From Candidatus Kuenenia stuttgartensis (GTDB lineage Bacteria > Pseudomonadota > Alphaproteobacteria > SMXS01), in contig CALQFM020000011.1 of NCBI GenBank assembly GCA_943329845.2, positions 1 through 64,000 on the forward strand: a stretch of 64,000 nt of DNA. The letters run 5' to 3'. Under the pieces are notes generated by a model, which was given only the letters and a program-made list of their open reading frames with translations, searched no databases and was not told the origin of the DNA. Of this stretch, positions 25,889 to 34,776 are shown in pieces; position 1 is the stretch's first letter, and the number at the start of each line of letters is the position of its first letter. The position numbers and the translations under genes were made by a program.

Positions 25889-27382
25889 ATGTCGTCCGAC
25901 GTCGAACCGTTGGGAAAGAAGGTGGTCAGGGGCTCGATCTGGATGATCGGCCTGCGCTGGTCCATGCGTCTGCTGGGTTTTGTCAACACCATCATCCTGG
26001 CGCGGCTGCTGACGCCCGACGATTTCGGCCTGATCGCCATGACCGTGCTGGCGACGGGCTTCGTCATGGCGCTGACGGAGGCGGGCTCCGCCCAGGCGCT
26101 GATCCGCCATCCCGATCCGCAGCGCGTCCACTACGATACGGCATGGACCATCAATGTGCTGCTGGGCCTCGCCGCCGGGCTGGTCATCGCGGTGATGGCG
26201 CCGCTGGCGCCGTTCTATTTCGATGACGGCCGCATCACCGGCGTGCTGCTGGTGACGGCGCTGTCCACGGCGATTGCCGGCTTCGGCAACATCGGCGCTA
26301 CCGACTTCCGGCGGGATTTCCAGTTCGGCCGGCAGTTCTGGCTGCAGTTCTGGCCGCGGATCGCCAGTTTCATCGTCACCGTGGCGCTGGCCGTCGCCTG
26401 GCGCAGCTACTGGGCGCTGATCCTGGGCTGGCTCGCCGGCTCCGTCGCCCAGCTCGTCGTCAGCTATGTGATGCATCCTTACAGGCCGAGATTTTCCTTG
26501 GGGGCGCGGGCGGAGATGCTCGGGTTCTCGATGCACGCCTCGCTCAGCAGCCTGGCTTGGTTCCTCGAGCAGCGCCTCGACCAGATCGTGCTGGGCGGCA
26601 TCGTCAGGCCGGCGACGCTGGGCCTCTACTATCTGGCCAGCAACCTGGCCGAGATGGCGACCCGCGAACTGGTCGCGCCGCTCAGCCCGGTGATCTATTC
26701 TGCCTACAGCCGCATCCACACGGATGGCGAGCGCATGTTCGCCGCGGTCAGGAAGTCGGTTGGTGCGGCGGCGCTGCTGGGGTTCGGCGCCAGCCTGGGG
26801 CTTTACGCGGTGGCGCGCGAATTCATCCTGTCGATCTACGGCCCGCAATGGGTTGGCGGCGTCCTGTTGCTGGAGATCCTGGCATTGTCGGCCCTCGGCG
26901 CCTGCATCCGCACGGTGACCCTGCCGCTGCTCACCGCCCAGGGCCGCCAGCGGGCCACCAACATCGCCTCATGGGCGCAGGTGGCGGCGCTCGCGGTGCT
27001 GCTTCCGCTGGCGTACCGGTTTGCCGGCGGCGAGGGCGTGGCCGGACTCCGCGCCGCCATGGAAATCGCCGCCGCAGCCGTGTCGATGACCCTGGCTTTC
27101 GCGCCCTACAAGGGTCTGCTGGCCGGCGTCTGCCGTTCCTTCGCCCGGCCGCTGCTGGCGGGCGCCGCCATGGTGGCGGCGGTGCGGGCGAGCCAGGCGC
27201 TGCTGCCGCTCGACCCGATGCCGTCGCTGTGCCTCAACGTGCCGCTGGGCGCGCTGGTCTATGTGACCCTGGTGCTGCTGCTTTGGCGGCTGGCCGGCCG
27301 GCCCGAAGGTGCGGAAAGTGGCATCCTCGAACAGCTCGTCGACGCGCGCGGTTCGCTGGCGCGGCGCTTCCAGCGCCCGTAA
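25889..27382 (+). CDS. Lipopolysaccharide/oligosaccharide flippase (MATE-like, Wzx type)
   Basis: A polytopic membrane protein of 497 residues with about 12-14 helices. The start VVRGSIWMIGLRWSMRLLGF and then TIILARLLTPDDFGLIAMT are hallmarks of the polysaccharide flippase family, which moves lipid-linked sugar units across the inner membrane. The C-terminal half is less conserved and ends in a short cytoplasmic tail. I chose ATG 25889 because the 23 codons upstream lie in the composite repeat. No glycosyltransferases are next to it, so it is an isolated flippase gene. Confidence 0.9.
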   Translation: MSSDVEPLGKKVVRGSIWMIGLRWSMRLLGFVNTIILARLLTPDDFGLIAMTVLATGFVMALTEAGSAQALIRHPDPQRVHYDTAWTINVLLGLAAGLVIAVMAPLAPFYFDDGRITGVLLVTALSTAIAGFGNIGATDFRRDFQFGRQFWLQFWPRIASFIVTVALAVAWRSYWALILGWLAGSVAQLVVSYVMHPYRPRFSLGARAEMLGFSMHASLSSLAWFLEQRLDQIVLGGIVRPATLGLYYLASNLAEMATRELVAPLSPVIYSAYSRIHTDGERMFAAVRKSVGAAALLGFGASLGLYAVAREFILSIYGPQWVGGVLLLEILALSALGACIRTVTLPLLTAQGRQRATNIASWAQVAALAVLLPLAYRFAGGEGVAGLRAAMEIAAAAVSMTLAFAPYKGLLAGVCRSFARPLLAGAAMVAAVRASQALLPLDPMPSLCLNVPLGALVYVTLVLLLWRLAGRPEGAESGILEQLVDARGSLARRFQRP

Positions 27383-27466
27383 CGAAAATCGGCCGCGGAC
27401 GGTTGCACCGTCCGGCGGCTTGTTCTAGCGTTGCAGCCGAACCGATACCATCCAAGGGGAAGACCA

Positions 27467-28372
27467 ATGGCAGACGTAGATCCAGCCGACTATCACGAGA
27501 GCGGCCGGTCGTCGCCCACCGGGCAGACGTTCTGGTCCAAGGACAAGAAGAAGGTCCTGCTGGTGACGCGCGGGCACCCCTTCGCCCGCGACGCCTTCTA
27601 CAACATCTTCGAATCCAACCCGGACATCGAATATTCGGCGGTCGAGCACCCGGCCGCGCAGCTGATGTTCAACCCGGAATTCGCCAAGAACTTCGATTGC
27701 TACGTGCAGTACGACATGCCGGGCATCGAGTTCAACCGCGACCCGAACAGCGACGGCAGGCCGCGCTTCGTCGAGCCGCCCCAGTACTACAAGGATGGCG
27801 TCATGGCCATGCTGGAGGCTGGCTTCCCGCTGGTCATCATGCACCACACCTGCGCCGCGTGGCCCGCATGGCCGGAGTGGTCTGAAATCGTCGGCGGCCA
27901 CTTCCTCTATTTCCCGATGAAGTCGCGCGGCGTGGACAAGCAGGACAGCGGCTACAACATCGACGTGCCGCACAAGGTGTCGCCGGTGGCGAACCATCCG
28001 ATCACCGCGGGCATCGAACCGTTCGACATCGTCGACGAGGTCTACATGTCCGAGGTGTTCGAGGACTCGGTGGTGCCGCTGTTCCGCAGCTCGTGGGAAT
28101 TCACCGACCAGAATTTCTTCTCGTCGAAGCTGGCGCTGCAGGGCAAGTACTATTCCAACGAGGGCTGGTCGCACCCGCCGAGCAGCAACCTGGTCGGCTG
28201 GGTCAAGACCTACAAGAACAGCCCGATCGTCTACCTGCAGTTCGGCGATGGTCCGGCCACCTACAAGAACGAGACCTTCCGCAAGATCCTGCGCCAGGCC
28301 ATCAACTGGGCCTGCTCGGACGAGGCGAAGGTCTGGGCGCGCGAATACAACGCGAAGAAGGCCGCGGAGTAG
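27467..28372 (+). CDS. ThuA domain-containing protein
   Basis: A 301-residue cytoplasmic protein of the ThuA-like fold (class I glutamine amidotransferase-like, named from trehalose utilisation). Typical elements are KVLLVTRGHPFARDAFYNIF, FPLVIMHHTCAAWPAW, the segment HPITAGIEPFDIVDEVYM and the end YLQFGDGPATYKNETFRKIL. ATG 27467 follows AGGGGAAG. It is followed by a strong intrinsic terminator, so it is transcribed alone or with the flippase. A second ThuA-like gene lies at 44414. ThuA proteins have no well-settled enzymatic activity. Confidence 0.9.
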   Translation: MADVDPADYHESGRSSPTGQTFWSKDKKKVLLVTRGHPFARDAFYNIFESNPDIEYSAVEHPAAQLMFNPEFAKNFDCYVQYDMPGIEFNRDPNSDGRPRFVEPPQYYKDGVMAMLEAGFPLVIMHHTCAAWPAWPEWSEIVGGHFLYFPMKSRGVDKQDSGYNIDVPHKVSPVANHPITAGIEPFDIVDEVYMSEVFEDSVVPLFRSSWEFTDQNFFSSKLALQGKYYSNEGWSHPPSSNLVGWVKTYKNSPIVYLQFGDGPATYKNETFRKILRQAINWACSDEAKVWAREYNAKKAAE

Positions 28373-28395
28373 TCCCGGCTTCCAATCACGGTGGG

Positions 28396-28425
28396 AAGGG
28401 AGCCGTCTGGCTCCCTTCTTTTTTT
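28396..28425 (+). terminator. Rho-independent terminator
   Basis: A 9-bp perfect stem pairs 28396-28404 with 28409-28417 around the loop GTCT and is followed by CTTTTTTT at 28418-28425. It lies 24 bases after the ThuA gene stop. This is the clearest intrinsic terminator in the window. Confidence 0.92.
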
Positions 28426-28439
28426 GCGATCGGCAACGG

Positions 28440-28772
28440 ATGCTGCGGAAAACCCTGATTTCAGTACTCGTGGTGCTGGTTCTGCTCGCCGGCCTGCTGT
28501 TTGCCATTTTCCGCGGATTGGGCTTTACCGATCAGAAGATCCAGCAGATCGAAGCCGACTTCCATGGACACTGTGTCGGCGCCTTCAGCGCCGAGGTGCG
28601 CAAGCCCGCGGAGCTCTGTACCTGCCTGTGGGAAGAGGTGCGCGGCGAAAACCGTCTGGAGATGCTGAAGCGCCTGAACGCGCTGGAAAAGAGTACGGCG
28701 GACGAGCGGGATGATTTCATGAAGCAGGCTTCCGCCGAGTGTGTGCGCCGGCTGCGAATTGAGCGAAGGTGA
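28440..28772 (+). CDS. Small membrane-anchored Cys protein, paralog of the next gene
   Basis: A 110-residue protein with an N-terminal hydrophobic helix (LISVLVVLVLLAGLLFAIF), so it is anchored or exported. The outer part has a Cys pattern C-x(13)-C-x-C-x-W (GHCVGAFSAEV, then ELCTCLWEEVR) and a last Cys in SAECVRRL. The next gene shares this order of C, C-x-C-x-W, a helical middle and a final C. The start follows the terminator of the ThuA gene directly; the ribosome-binding site is weak. I do not recognise the family. Confidence 0.65.
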   Translation: MLRKTLISVLVVLVLLAGLLFAIFRGLGFTDQKIQQIEADFHGHCVGAFSAEVRKPAELCTCLWEEVRGENRLEMLKRLNALEKSTADERDDFMKQASAECVRRLRIERR

Positions 28773-28853
28773 CGGCGCGGCATCCCTGATTTTATGCTGT
28801 TGGTGGCGGTAGGGCTGATAGGCTGCGGCAATCGGCCGTTTTTGGGGAAACGG

Positions 28854-29174
28854 ATGAACCTGGGGGGAATTCGGTTCACGGTCTGGGTGCTGACGGTCGG
28901 CGCGCTGCTGGCCGGCTGCGGGATGAATCCGCGTGAGACCCGGAACGAGAAGCGCTACGTCAGAATCTGCATCCAGTATATCGGCGAAAAGTACACCAAC
29001 GCCGACGCGCTGTGCCGCTGCCAGTGGAAGGGCATTCGCGCCGAGGTTCCCAAACACGAACTCGACGAGTTCTTCTTCAAGCTGACCGCGGGCCGCCGCT
29101 TCGAGACCAAGGCATCGAGGATGATCGAGCGGATTTCGACGCAGTGCCTGGCCGAACTGGGGCCGGGCAACTGA
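28854..29174 (+). CDS. Small lipoprotein with conserved Cys pattern, paralog of preceding gene
   Basis: A 106-residue lipoprotein: a hydrophobic signal and lipobox (VGALLAGC) with Cys near residue 23. The mature part shows RICIQYIG, then ALCRCQWKGIR, a helix with KASRMIERIS and a final TQCLAEL. This reproduces the C, C-x-C-x-W, C order of the gene upstream. GGGGAAA precedes ATG 28854; an upstream ATG at 28794 in the same frame would add an unlike hydrophobic lead. Function is unknown; the four cysteines could form two disulfides in the periplasm. Confidence 0.68.
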   Translation: MNLGGIRFTVWVLTVGALLAGCGMNPRETRNEKRYVRICIQYIGEKYTNADALCRCQWKGIRAEVPKHELDEFFFKLTAGRRFETKASRMIERISTQCLAELGPGN

Positions 29175-29177
29175 GCG

Positions 29178-29942
29178 CTACATCGCGGTCATGCCGCCGT
29201 CGACGGTGAATTCCGTGCCGGTCACGTAGCTCGACTCGTCCGACGCCAGGTAGAGCACGCAGTTGGCGATGTCTTCGGGTTCGCCCAGGCGGCTGATCGG
29301 GAAATTGGCGGTCGCGGCGCGGCCGGCTTCCTTGCTCAGGCTGTCGCGGGCGCCGGCCTGCATGTTGGTCCAGATCACACCGGGATGAACCGAGTTGCAG
29401 CGGATCTTGTCCTTGCCCACCTCGAGCGCGATGGACTTGGTCATCAGCCGGACGCCGCCCTTCGACGCCGAATAGGCGATGCAGCGCTGCAGGCCGATCA
29501 GGCCCGCCACCGACGACAGGTTGACGATCGAGCCGCCACCCGCCTTGCGCATTTCCGGCACGGCGTATTTGGTGCCGAGGAAGACGCTGGTCAGGTTGAC
29601 GTTGATCTGCCGGTTCCAGTCGTCGATGGTCAGGTCGTCGAGCAGCTTGAGCACGGCGATGCCGGCGTTGTTGACCAGCACGTCGAGCCGGCCATAGGTT
29701 TCGATGGTCCGGGCGATGACGTCCTTCCAGCCCTCCTCGGACACCACGTCCTGGCGCAGCGCGATGGCTTCGCCGCCCGCGTCCCGGATCTTCTGGGCGC
29801 AGTCCTGCACGCCTTCCTCGTCAATGTCGGTCACCACCAGCTTCGCGCCCTCGCGCGCCAGGGTCATGGCGGTGGCCCGGCCCAGGCTGGGCTCGGATGC
29901 GGCACCCGTGACGAGGGCGATCTTTCCCTGAACGCGTCCCAT
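29178..29942 (-). CDS. SDR family oxidoreductase
   Basis: A classical SDR of 254 residues with NNAG, NLSSVAG, YSASK and the end YVTGTEFTVDGG. The glycine motif is unusual, TGAASEPSLGRA: two residues longer than the common TGxxxGIG and missing its middle Gly. The variant is seen in other family members, so it should still bind a dinucleotide. The start at 29942 follows GGGAG. It is divergent from the MDR reductase, so the two may share a promoter region and a pathway. Confidence 0.92.
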   Translation of the reverse strand: MGRVQGKIALVTGAASEPSLGRATAMTLAREGAKLVVTDIDEEGVQDCAQKIRDAGGEAIALRQDVVSEEGWKDVIARTIETYGRLDVLVNNAGIAVLKLLDDLTIDDWNRQINVNLTSVFLGTKYAVPEMRKAGGGSIVNLSSVAGLIGLQRCIAYSASKGGVRLMTKSIALEVGKDKIRCNSVHPGVIWTNMQAGARDSLSKEAGRAATANFPISRLGEPEDIANCVLYLASDESSYVTGTEFTVDGGMTAM

Positions 29943-30087
29943 GATTTTCTCCCGTTTCGTGGTTCCTGCGCGGCGCGAGTATGGCAACAGGGTATGGGTG
30001 ATTAAAAGCCAATTCGCCTTGTGGGCCGCCACTTTCGTGTTAGGTTCCCGACCGGGAACAACAGTCACGAATGAAGGGAAGCGGGAC

Positions 30088-31098
30088 ATGTCCAACCGCA
30101 GCAATCGCCAGTTTCTGATCGCCGCCCGGCCGGAAGGCATGGTCAAGGAAAGCGACTTCAAATATGTCGAGACACCGGTTCCCGATCCGGGTCCGGGAGA
30201 GTTCCTGATCCACCAGGAGATCGTCGCCGTCGAGCCGGCGTTGCGCGGCCAGATGGAGAATCGCGCCAACTATGCGGCGCCGCTGCAGATTGGCGACGTG
30301 ATGCGTGCGCTGGGCACCGGCACCGTGGTCGAATCCAACAATCCGGACTACCCGGTTGGCCAGCGGGTGCAGGGTCTGTTCGGCTTCCAGGACTACATTG
30401 TGTCGGACGGCAAGGGCATGGTCAGCCGCATCCCTGACGGAGTGGCGGGCGAGGCCGCGCTTTACGTGTTCGGCGGCACCGGCTTCACCGCCTATTACGG
30501 CATGGCCGAGGTCGGCAAGCCGACGCCGGGGTGCAACGTTCTGGTGTCGGGCGCGGCGGGCGCCGTCGGCTCTCTGGCCGGGCAGATCGCGAAAATCCTG
30601 GGCGCGGGGAAGGTGGTCGGGATTGCCGGCTCGGACGAGAAGTGCCGCTGGCTGACCGACGAACTCGGGTTCGATGCGGCCATCAACTACAAGACCGAAG
30701 ACGTGGCCGCTCGGGTCAAGGAGCTGTTCCCCAAGGGTCTCGACATCTATTATGACAATGTCGGCGGCGAGATCCTCGACATCGCGCTGGCCAACCTGGC
30801 GATGAATGCCCGCGTCGTCATCTGCGGCGGCATCTCGCGCTACAACAATGCCGGGCCCATCGAGGGACCGAAGAACTATTTCAACCTGGTCTATTCGCGG
30901 GCGACCATGACCGGCTTCATCATCGTCGACCATGTCCACCGCTACAAGGAGTGGACCGAGATCATGGGAAAGTGGATCGCCGACGGGAAGCTGAAGTACC
31001 GCATCGACATGCTGGAGGGCTTCGAGAACCTGCCGAAGGGCCTGATCCGGCTGTTCACCGGCGACAACATCGGCAAGCAGCTCATCCGCATTGGATAG
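30088..31098 (+). CDS. NADP-dependent medium-chain reductase (prostaglandin/2-alkenal reductase type)
   Basis: A zinc-free medium-chain dehydrogenase/reductase of 336 residues. It begins with RQFLIAARPEGMV, has PTPGCNVLVSGAAGAVGSLA as nucleotide motif, and a DIYYDNVGGEILD stretch. These are typical of the leukotriene B4/alkenal reductase and CurA-like group, which reduces alpha,beta-unsaturated carbonyls with NADPH. No zinc-binding Cys cluster is present. It is divergent from the SDR gene and is followed by an 11-bp hairpin. Confidence 0.94.
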   Translation: MSNRSNRQFLIAARPEGMVKESDFKYVETPVPDPGPGEFLIHQEIVAVEPALRGQMENRANYAAPLQIGDVMRALGTGTVVESNNPDYPVGQRVQGLFGFQDYIVSDGKGMVSRIPDGVAGEAALYVFGGTGFTAYYGMAEVGKPTPGCNVLVSGAAGAVGSLAGQIAKILGAGKVVGIAGSDEKCRWLTDELGFDAAINYKTEDVAARVKELFPKGLDIYYDNVGGEILDIALANLAMNARVVICGGISRYNNAGPIEGPKNYFNLVYSRATMTGFIIVDHVHRYKEWTEIMGKWIADGKLKYRIDMLEGFENLPKGLIRLFTGDNIGKQLIRIG

Positions 31099-31105
31099 TC
31101 CGCTG

Positions 31106-31130
31106 GACCGGGCGGCAATGCCGCCCGGTC
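31106..31130. terminator. Hairpin after the reductase gene
   Basis: A perfect 11-bp stem pairs 31106-31116 with 31120-31130 around AAT, 7 bases after the stop. No T-run follows on the plus strand, so it is a stable transcript end or Rho-assisted terminator and not a classical intrinsic one. Confidence 0.55.
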
Positions 31131-31262
31131 ATCGCATTACACCAGTTTCAGCACGAAGCCGATCAGTGCGCCGAGCGCAAGGATCGCTGGTGACTCCTGG
31201 CGTCAGGAAGCGCTCGGAGCGCGGCACGCGCTCCGATTTGGCGGGACGTACTGGATGCGTGC

Positions 31263-31610
31263 CTATTTGGCGGTGAAGAAATCCGCGCGCGGCTTGCCCT
31301 GCGGGTCGTAGACCGGCTCGGAAAGGTCGACCCGGTATTTTTTCACGGACGCCCCCTTCAGGCCCGATTGTCCCAGATGGGCAGCCATGTCGGTGTACCA
31401 ATGGTCGGCCAGGTGCACCGCGAGATCCTCCTGGGTGTCCCATTCCTCGAACACATAGACGCGGCCCGGATTGAGCGGGTCCAGCGTCCAGGCGTAGTGA
31501 ACGCAGCCCTTCTCGGTGTAGGCGCCCTCGATATGCTTGCGGGCACTGAGAATCGACTGCTCGGCGGCAGCAGGGTCGAACTCCAGAATTCCGGCGACGA
31601 TTACGGTCAT
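31263..31610 (-). CDS. Antibiotic biosynthesis monooxygenase (ABM) domain protein
   Basis: A 115-residue single-domain protein with a dimeric alpha+beta barrel fold. Recognisable parts are VIVAGILEFDPAAAEQSI, GCVHYAWTLDPLNPGRVYV, FEEWDTQEDLAVHLA and HWYTDMAAHL. Members include quinol monooxygenases such as YgiN and many of unknown substrate. The start at 31610 follows GGGGAG. It is transcribed alone, away from the sbt pair. Confidence 0.88.
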   Translation of the reverse strand: MTVIVAGILEFDPAAAEQSILSARKHIEGAYTEKGCVHYAWTLDPLNPGRVYVFEEWDTQEDLAVHLADHWYTDMAAHLGQSGLKGASVKKYRVDLSEPVYDPQGKPRADFFTAK

Positions 31611-31753
31611 GGTACTCCCCATTTCGGATGCAATGGCATTTCCTGCAGGATCAGGCGCCTGTGGCGCAAGTGGAATATCAGCACGAACCGTCTGCGCCCA
31701 CGCACCGCGCTTGTCAGGGGCGGCACTGGGCGGCGATGAATTCGGGCGCCGGG

Positions 31754-32062
31754 TCAGAACTTCCCGGCGCGGATCACCTCGACCGTGGACACGTAGATGA
31801 TGCAGGAGTAGCGCTCCAGTTCGCCGGAGAGGTTCTCGAGCAGCCTGTTGGCTGTTTCCTCTCCGGCGATCACCTTGATCAGGATTTTCTGCTGCGCGCC
31901 GGTCAGCTGGTCTTCGCGCCAGTCGCCCTCCGCGCCCCGTCCGCCGATGCTTTGAAAGAGCGTGTAGCCCGTGGCGCCGATCCGGTCGATCAGCGCGGTG
32001 ACGCGCGGAACCAGCGGCGAGTCGACGATGATCTCGAGCTTCTTGCGGGTATGGGTCTGCAT
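31754..32062 (-). CDS. sbtB: PII-like signalling protein SbtB
   Basis: A 102-residue PII-like protein encoded immediately downstream of the SbtA-type transporter, with one base between stop and start. Its beginning KKLEIIVDSPLVPRVTALID and the segment GATGYTLFQSIGGRG match SbtB-type PII folds. The surface T-loop is represented by GRGAEGDWREDQLTG. The end is EVIRAGKF, so the Cys-rich redox tail of some cyanobacterial SbtB proteins is absent. In cyanobacteria SbtB binds cAMP and adenine nucleotides and inhibits SbtA. The same role is likely here because of the coupled genes. Confidence 0.85.
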   Translation of the reverse strand: MQTHTRKKLEIIVDSPLVPRVTALIDRIGATGYTLFQSIGGRGAEGDWREDQLTGAQQKILIKVIAGEETANRLLENLSGELERYSCIIYVSTVEVIRAGKF

Positions 32063-32063
32063 C

Positions 32064-33041
32064 TCAGGCTCCAGTAATCCAGCGCGCGGCTGCAAGGTAT
32101 AGCGGAATGCCGACGGTGAGGTTGAACGGGAAGGTGATGGCGAGGGACACGGTGAGATAGACCGCCGGATTTGCTTCCGGAAGGGCTAGGCGCATGGCGG
32201 CTGGGACCGCGATATAGGACGCGCTGGCCGAAAGGACGCCGAAGAGCGCGGTGCCTCCCGGGCTCAGCCCCATCACGCTTCCGATCAGCACGCCGATCGC
32301 GCCGCCGATCAAGGGCATCAGGATGCCGAAGGCGGCAAGACCGGGCGAGATCGCGCGGGTGCCGCGCAGCCTGTTGGCGGCGATCAGCCCCATGTCGAGC
32401 AGGAAAAAGCACAGGACGCCCTTGAACGGGGCGTCGATGAACGGGGCGACCGTGGTCATCCCCTTGGTGCCGCTTACCGCGCCGATGATGAACGCGCCCG
32501 TCAGCAGCACGACGCTGCCGTTCAGGAATACCTCGTGCAGCACCTGTCCGCGCCCGCTGTCGGGCCGCTGCAGGTACCGCCGGGCCAGCCAAAGGCCGGA
32601 GATGATCGCGGGCGTTTCCATCAACGCCATCACCGCCACCATGTAGCCCTCGAAAGACACGCCCAGCATGCGCAGGAACTCGCTGGCGCTGACGAAGGTG
32701 ACGATGCTGATGGAACCGTAGTGGGCGGCGACCGCGGCGGCGTCGATCGGGGAAAGGCGTGCCAGGCCACGCGCGAGGATGAAGGCCAGCATCGGAAGCA
32801 GGAAGCTCATCGCGATACCGGCGGCGGCCACGCCGATCATGGTGGCGTCGACGCCGTGGCTGGCGAGACTGGCGCCGCCCTTGAAGCCGATGGCGAGCAT
32901 CAGGTAGAGCGAAATGGCCTTGGCGATCGGTTCGGGGATGGAGAGATCGGATCGCGCCATCGCGGCGAGGAAACCGAGGACGAAGAACAAGACCATGGGT
33001 GAGAGCAGGTTGCTCCCGGCCATGGCGACGGCATCGAGCAT
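32064..33041 (-). CDS. sbtA: Sodium-dependent bicarbonate transporter, SbtA family
   Basis: An integral membrane protein of 325 residues with about ten helices in two inverted halves. Its identity comes from conserved stretches such as SPMVLFFVLGFLAAMARSDL, YLMLAIGFKGG, AHYGSISIVTFVSA and LSASASYIAVPAAMRLALPE. These belong to the DUF897/SbtA family of Na+/HCO3- symporters. The start at 33041 follows GGGGGTG. The gene directly downstream encodes a PII-like SbtB, which strongly supports the call. No carboxysome or RuBisCO gene is in the window, so it may feed carboxylases. Confidence 0.88.
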   Translation of the reverse strand: MLDAVAMAGSNLLSPMVLFFVLGFLAAMARSDLSIPEPIAKAISLYLMLAIGFKGGASLASHGVDATMIGVAAAGIAMSFLLPMLAFILARGLARLSPIDAAAVAAHYGSISIVTFVSASEFLRMLGVSFEGYMVAVMALMETPAIISGLWLARRYLQRPDSGRGQVLHEVFLNGSVVLLTGAFIIGAVSGTKGMTTVAPFIDAPFKGVLCFFLLDMGLIAANRLRGTRAISPGLAAFGILMPLIGGAIGVLIGSVMGLSPGGTALFGVLSASASYIAVPAAMRLALPEANPAVYLTVSLAITFPFNLTVGIPLYLAAARWITGA

Positions 33042-33160
33042 GCGCACCCCCAACACTGAATTTCCGGGCTATATAGTGCGGCGCAGCGAAGCGTCTAGGC
33101 CGCCTGGGCATATTGCCCGTGGACGGCCGAGTCCCTACAGTCGGCGCGGGGGAGATACCG

Positions 33161-34744
33161 ATGAGGGAACCGTCCATGCCGATCGCCGACCTGCAGACAC
33201 TGGCCGACATACCGCGCCATTGGGGAGCCCTTCGTCCCGGCAAGGCCGCGACCGTGTTCGAGGACCGGGTCGTGTCCTGGAAGGACTTTGACCGCTACGC
33301 CTCGCAGGTCGCCAACGGCATCATCGAGGCCGGCGTGCCGCCTCAGACCAGGGTCGCCTATCTGGGCAAAAACTCGGACCTGTACTTCCAGCTGCTGTTC
33401 GGCGCGGCGAAGTCGAACACCGTGATGGTCGGCATCAACTGGCGCCTGGCGCCGCCCGAGGTCGAGTACATCGTCAATGACGCGCGTATCGAGGTGCTGT
33501 TCGTCGAGGAGGAATTCTTCGGCCTGATCGGCGAGATCAAGGAGCGGCTCTCGACGGTGAAACTCTTTGTCGCCATGTCCGGCCGCGGCCATGGCTGGGA
33601 AGATTACGTCTCCTGGCGCGACGGCCAGTCCAACTCCGATCCCATGCTGCCCATCGAGAGCGAGGATATCTGCGTCCAGCTCTATACGTCCGGCACCACG
33701 GGGCGGCCCAAGGGCGTGCAGCTGCCCAACCGCGGCTTCATCATCCAGCGCGACGGCGACGAGAGGGCCGGCGAGTGGGGCAAGTGGCACGACGACGACG
33801 TCATCATGATTCCCATGCCGGTGTTCCATGTCGGCGGCACGGGCTGGGGCTTCCAGGGCTTCTACAATGGCGCGACCCAGGTGATCCTCGGCCAGGCCGA
33901 ACCGGGCCTGATCATCGAGACGATCCAGAAATACCGGGTCACCAAGGTGTTCGTGGTGCCCGCCGTCCTCCAGTTCATGCTGCAGCACGAGCTGTCGAAG
34001 ACCGCCGATTTCTCCCATGTCCGCGTGGTGCTCTACGGCGCGTCGCCGATCCCGGAGGACGTGCTGGTGCGGGCGCTGGCCACCTTCAAGTGCCCGTTCG
34101 TGCAGCTCTACGGCATGACCGAGACCAGCGGATCGGTCACCTTCCTGCCGCCCGAGGTGCACGTGGCCGGCTCGACCAAGCTGCGCAGCTGCGGCGTGCC
34201 GTTCCACGGCATCGAGATCATCATCGGCGACGCCCAGGGCAACGCCCAGCCGCCCGGTCAGGTCGGCGAGATCATGATCCGCGCCCCCGGCATCATGAAG
34301 GGCTACTGGAACATGCCGGAAGCGACGGCCGAGGCGGTGAAGGGCGGCTGGTACCATTCCGGCGACGCCGGCTACATGGACGACGAGGGCTTCATCTACG
34401 TGTATGACCGGGTGAAGGACATGATCGTCTCGGGCGGCGAGAACATCTATCCCGCCGAGGTCGAGAGCGCCCTGTCGAAGCATCCCGCCGTCGCCGATAT
34501 CGCGGTGATCGGTGTGCCCAGCGACCGCTGGGGCGAGGAGGTGAAGGCCGTGGTGGTGAAGGAAGAGGGCTCGCACGTCACCGAGGACGAGCTGATCGCC
34601 TTCGCCCGCACCCAGATCGCCGGCTTCAAGACGCCGAAAAGCGTGGATTTCGTCGACAGCCTGCCGCGCAACCCATCCGGCAAGCTGCTGAAGAAGGAGT
34701 TGCGCGAACCGTATTGGGCCGGCCGCGAACGGCGGGTGGGGTAA
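33161..34744 (+). CDS. AMP-dependent acyl-CoA synthetase/ligase (first of a tandem pair)
   Basis: An ANL-family ligase of 527 residues that activates a carboxylic acid to its CoA thioester through an acyl-AMP. The P-loop-like signature is YTSGTTGRPKG near residues 175-185. Further core motifs are YGMTETSG, GYMDDEGFIYVYDRVKDM and the C-terminal lysine region NPSGKLLKKELR. There is no signal. ATG 33161 follows GGGGGAG. The next gene encodes a close paralog in the same direction, after a 122-base gap that holds a broken repeat. The preferred acid is unknown; neighbouring Rieske and enoyl-CoA hydratase genes suggest an aromatic or alicyclic acid. Confidence 0.94.
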   Translation: MREPSMPIADLQTLADIPRHWGALRPGKAATVFEDRVVSWKDFDRYASQVANGIIEAGVPPQTRVAYLGKNSDLYFQLLFGAAKSNTVMVGINWRLAPPEVEYIVNDARIEVLFVEEEFFGLIGEIKERLSTVKLFVAMSGRGHGWEDYVSWRDGQSNSDPMLPIESEDICVQLYTSGTTGRPKGVQLPNRGFIIQRDGDERAGEWGKWHDDDVIMIPMPVFHVGGTGWGFQGFYNGATQVILGQAEPGLIIETIQKYRVTKVFVVPAVLQFMLQHELSKTADFSHVRVVLYGASPIPEDVLVRALATFKCPFVQLYGMTETSGSVTFLPPEVHVAGSTKLRSCGVPFHGIEIIIGDAQGNAQPPGQVGEIMIRAPGIMKGYWNMPEATAEAVKGGWYHSGDAGYMDDEGFIYVYDRVKDMIVSGGENIYPAEVESALSKHPAVADIAVIGVPSDRWGEEVKAVVVKEEGSHVTEDELIAFARTQIAGFKTPKSVDFVDSLPRNPSGKLLKKELREPYWAGRERRVG

Positions 34745-34760
34745 CCCACCATTCCCCCTT

Positions 34761-34776
34761 CGCCGGGATGACGATT
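34761..34776. repeat. Partial copy of the CCGGGA palindromic repeat
   Basis: The 16 bases CGCCGGGATGACGATT match one arm of the palindrome found complete at 45186-45217, with one base different in the tail. The other arm is missing. It lies between the two acyl-CoA ligase genes and looks like a decayed copy. Confidence 0.6.

Noticed and set aside
31137..31202. A minus-strand fragment that reads RQESPAILALGALIGFVL and ends with a stop, like the tail of a membrane protein
   Set aside because: Only 21 codons before an in-frame stop, no start and no matching upstream part. It may be a gene remnant but cannot be supported.
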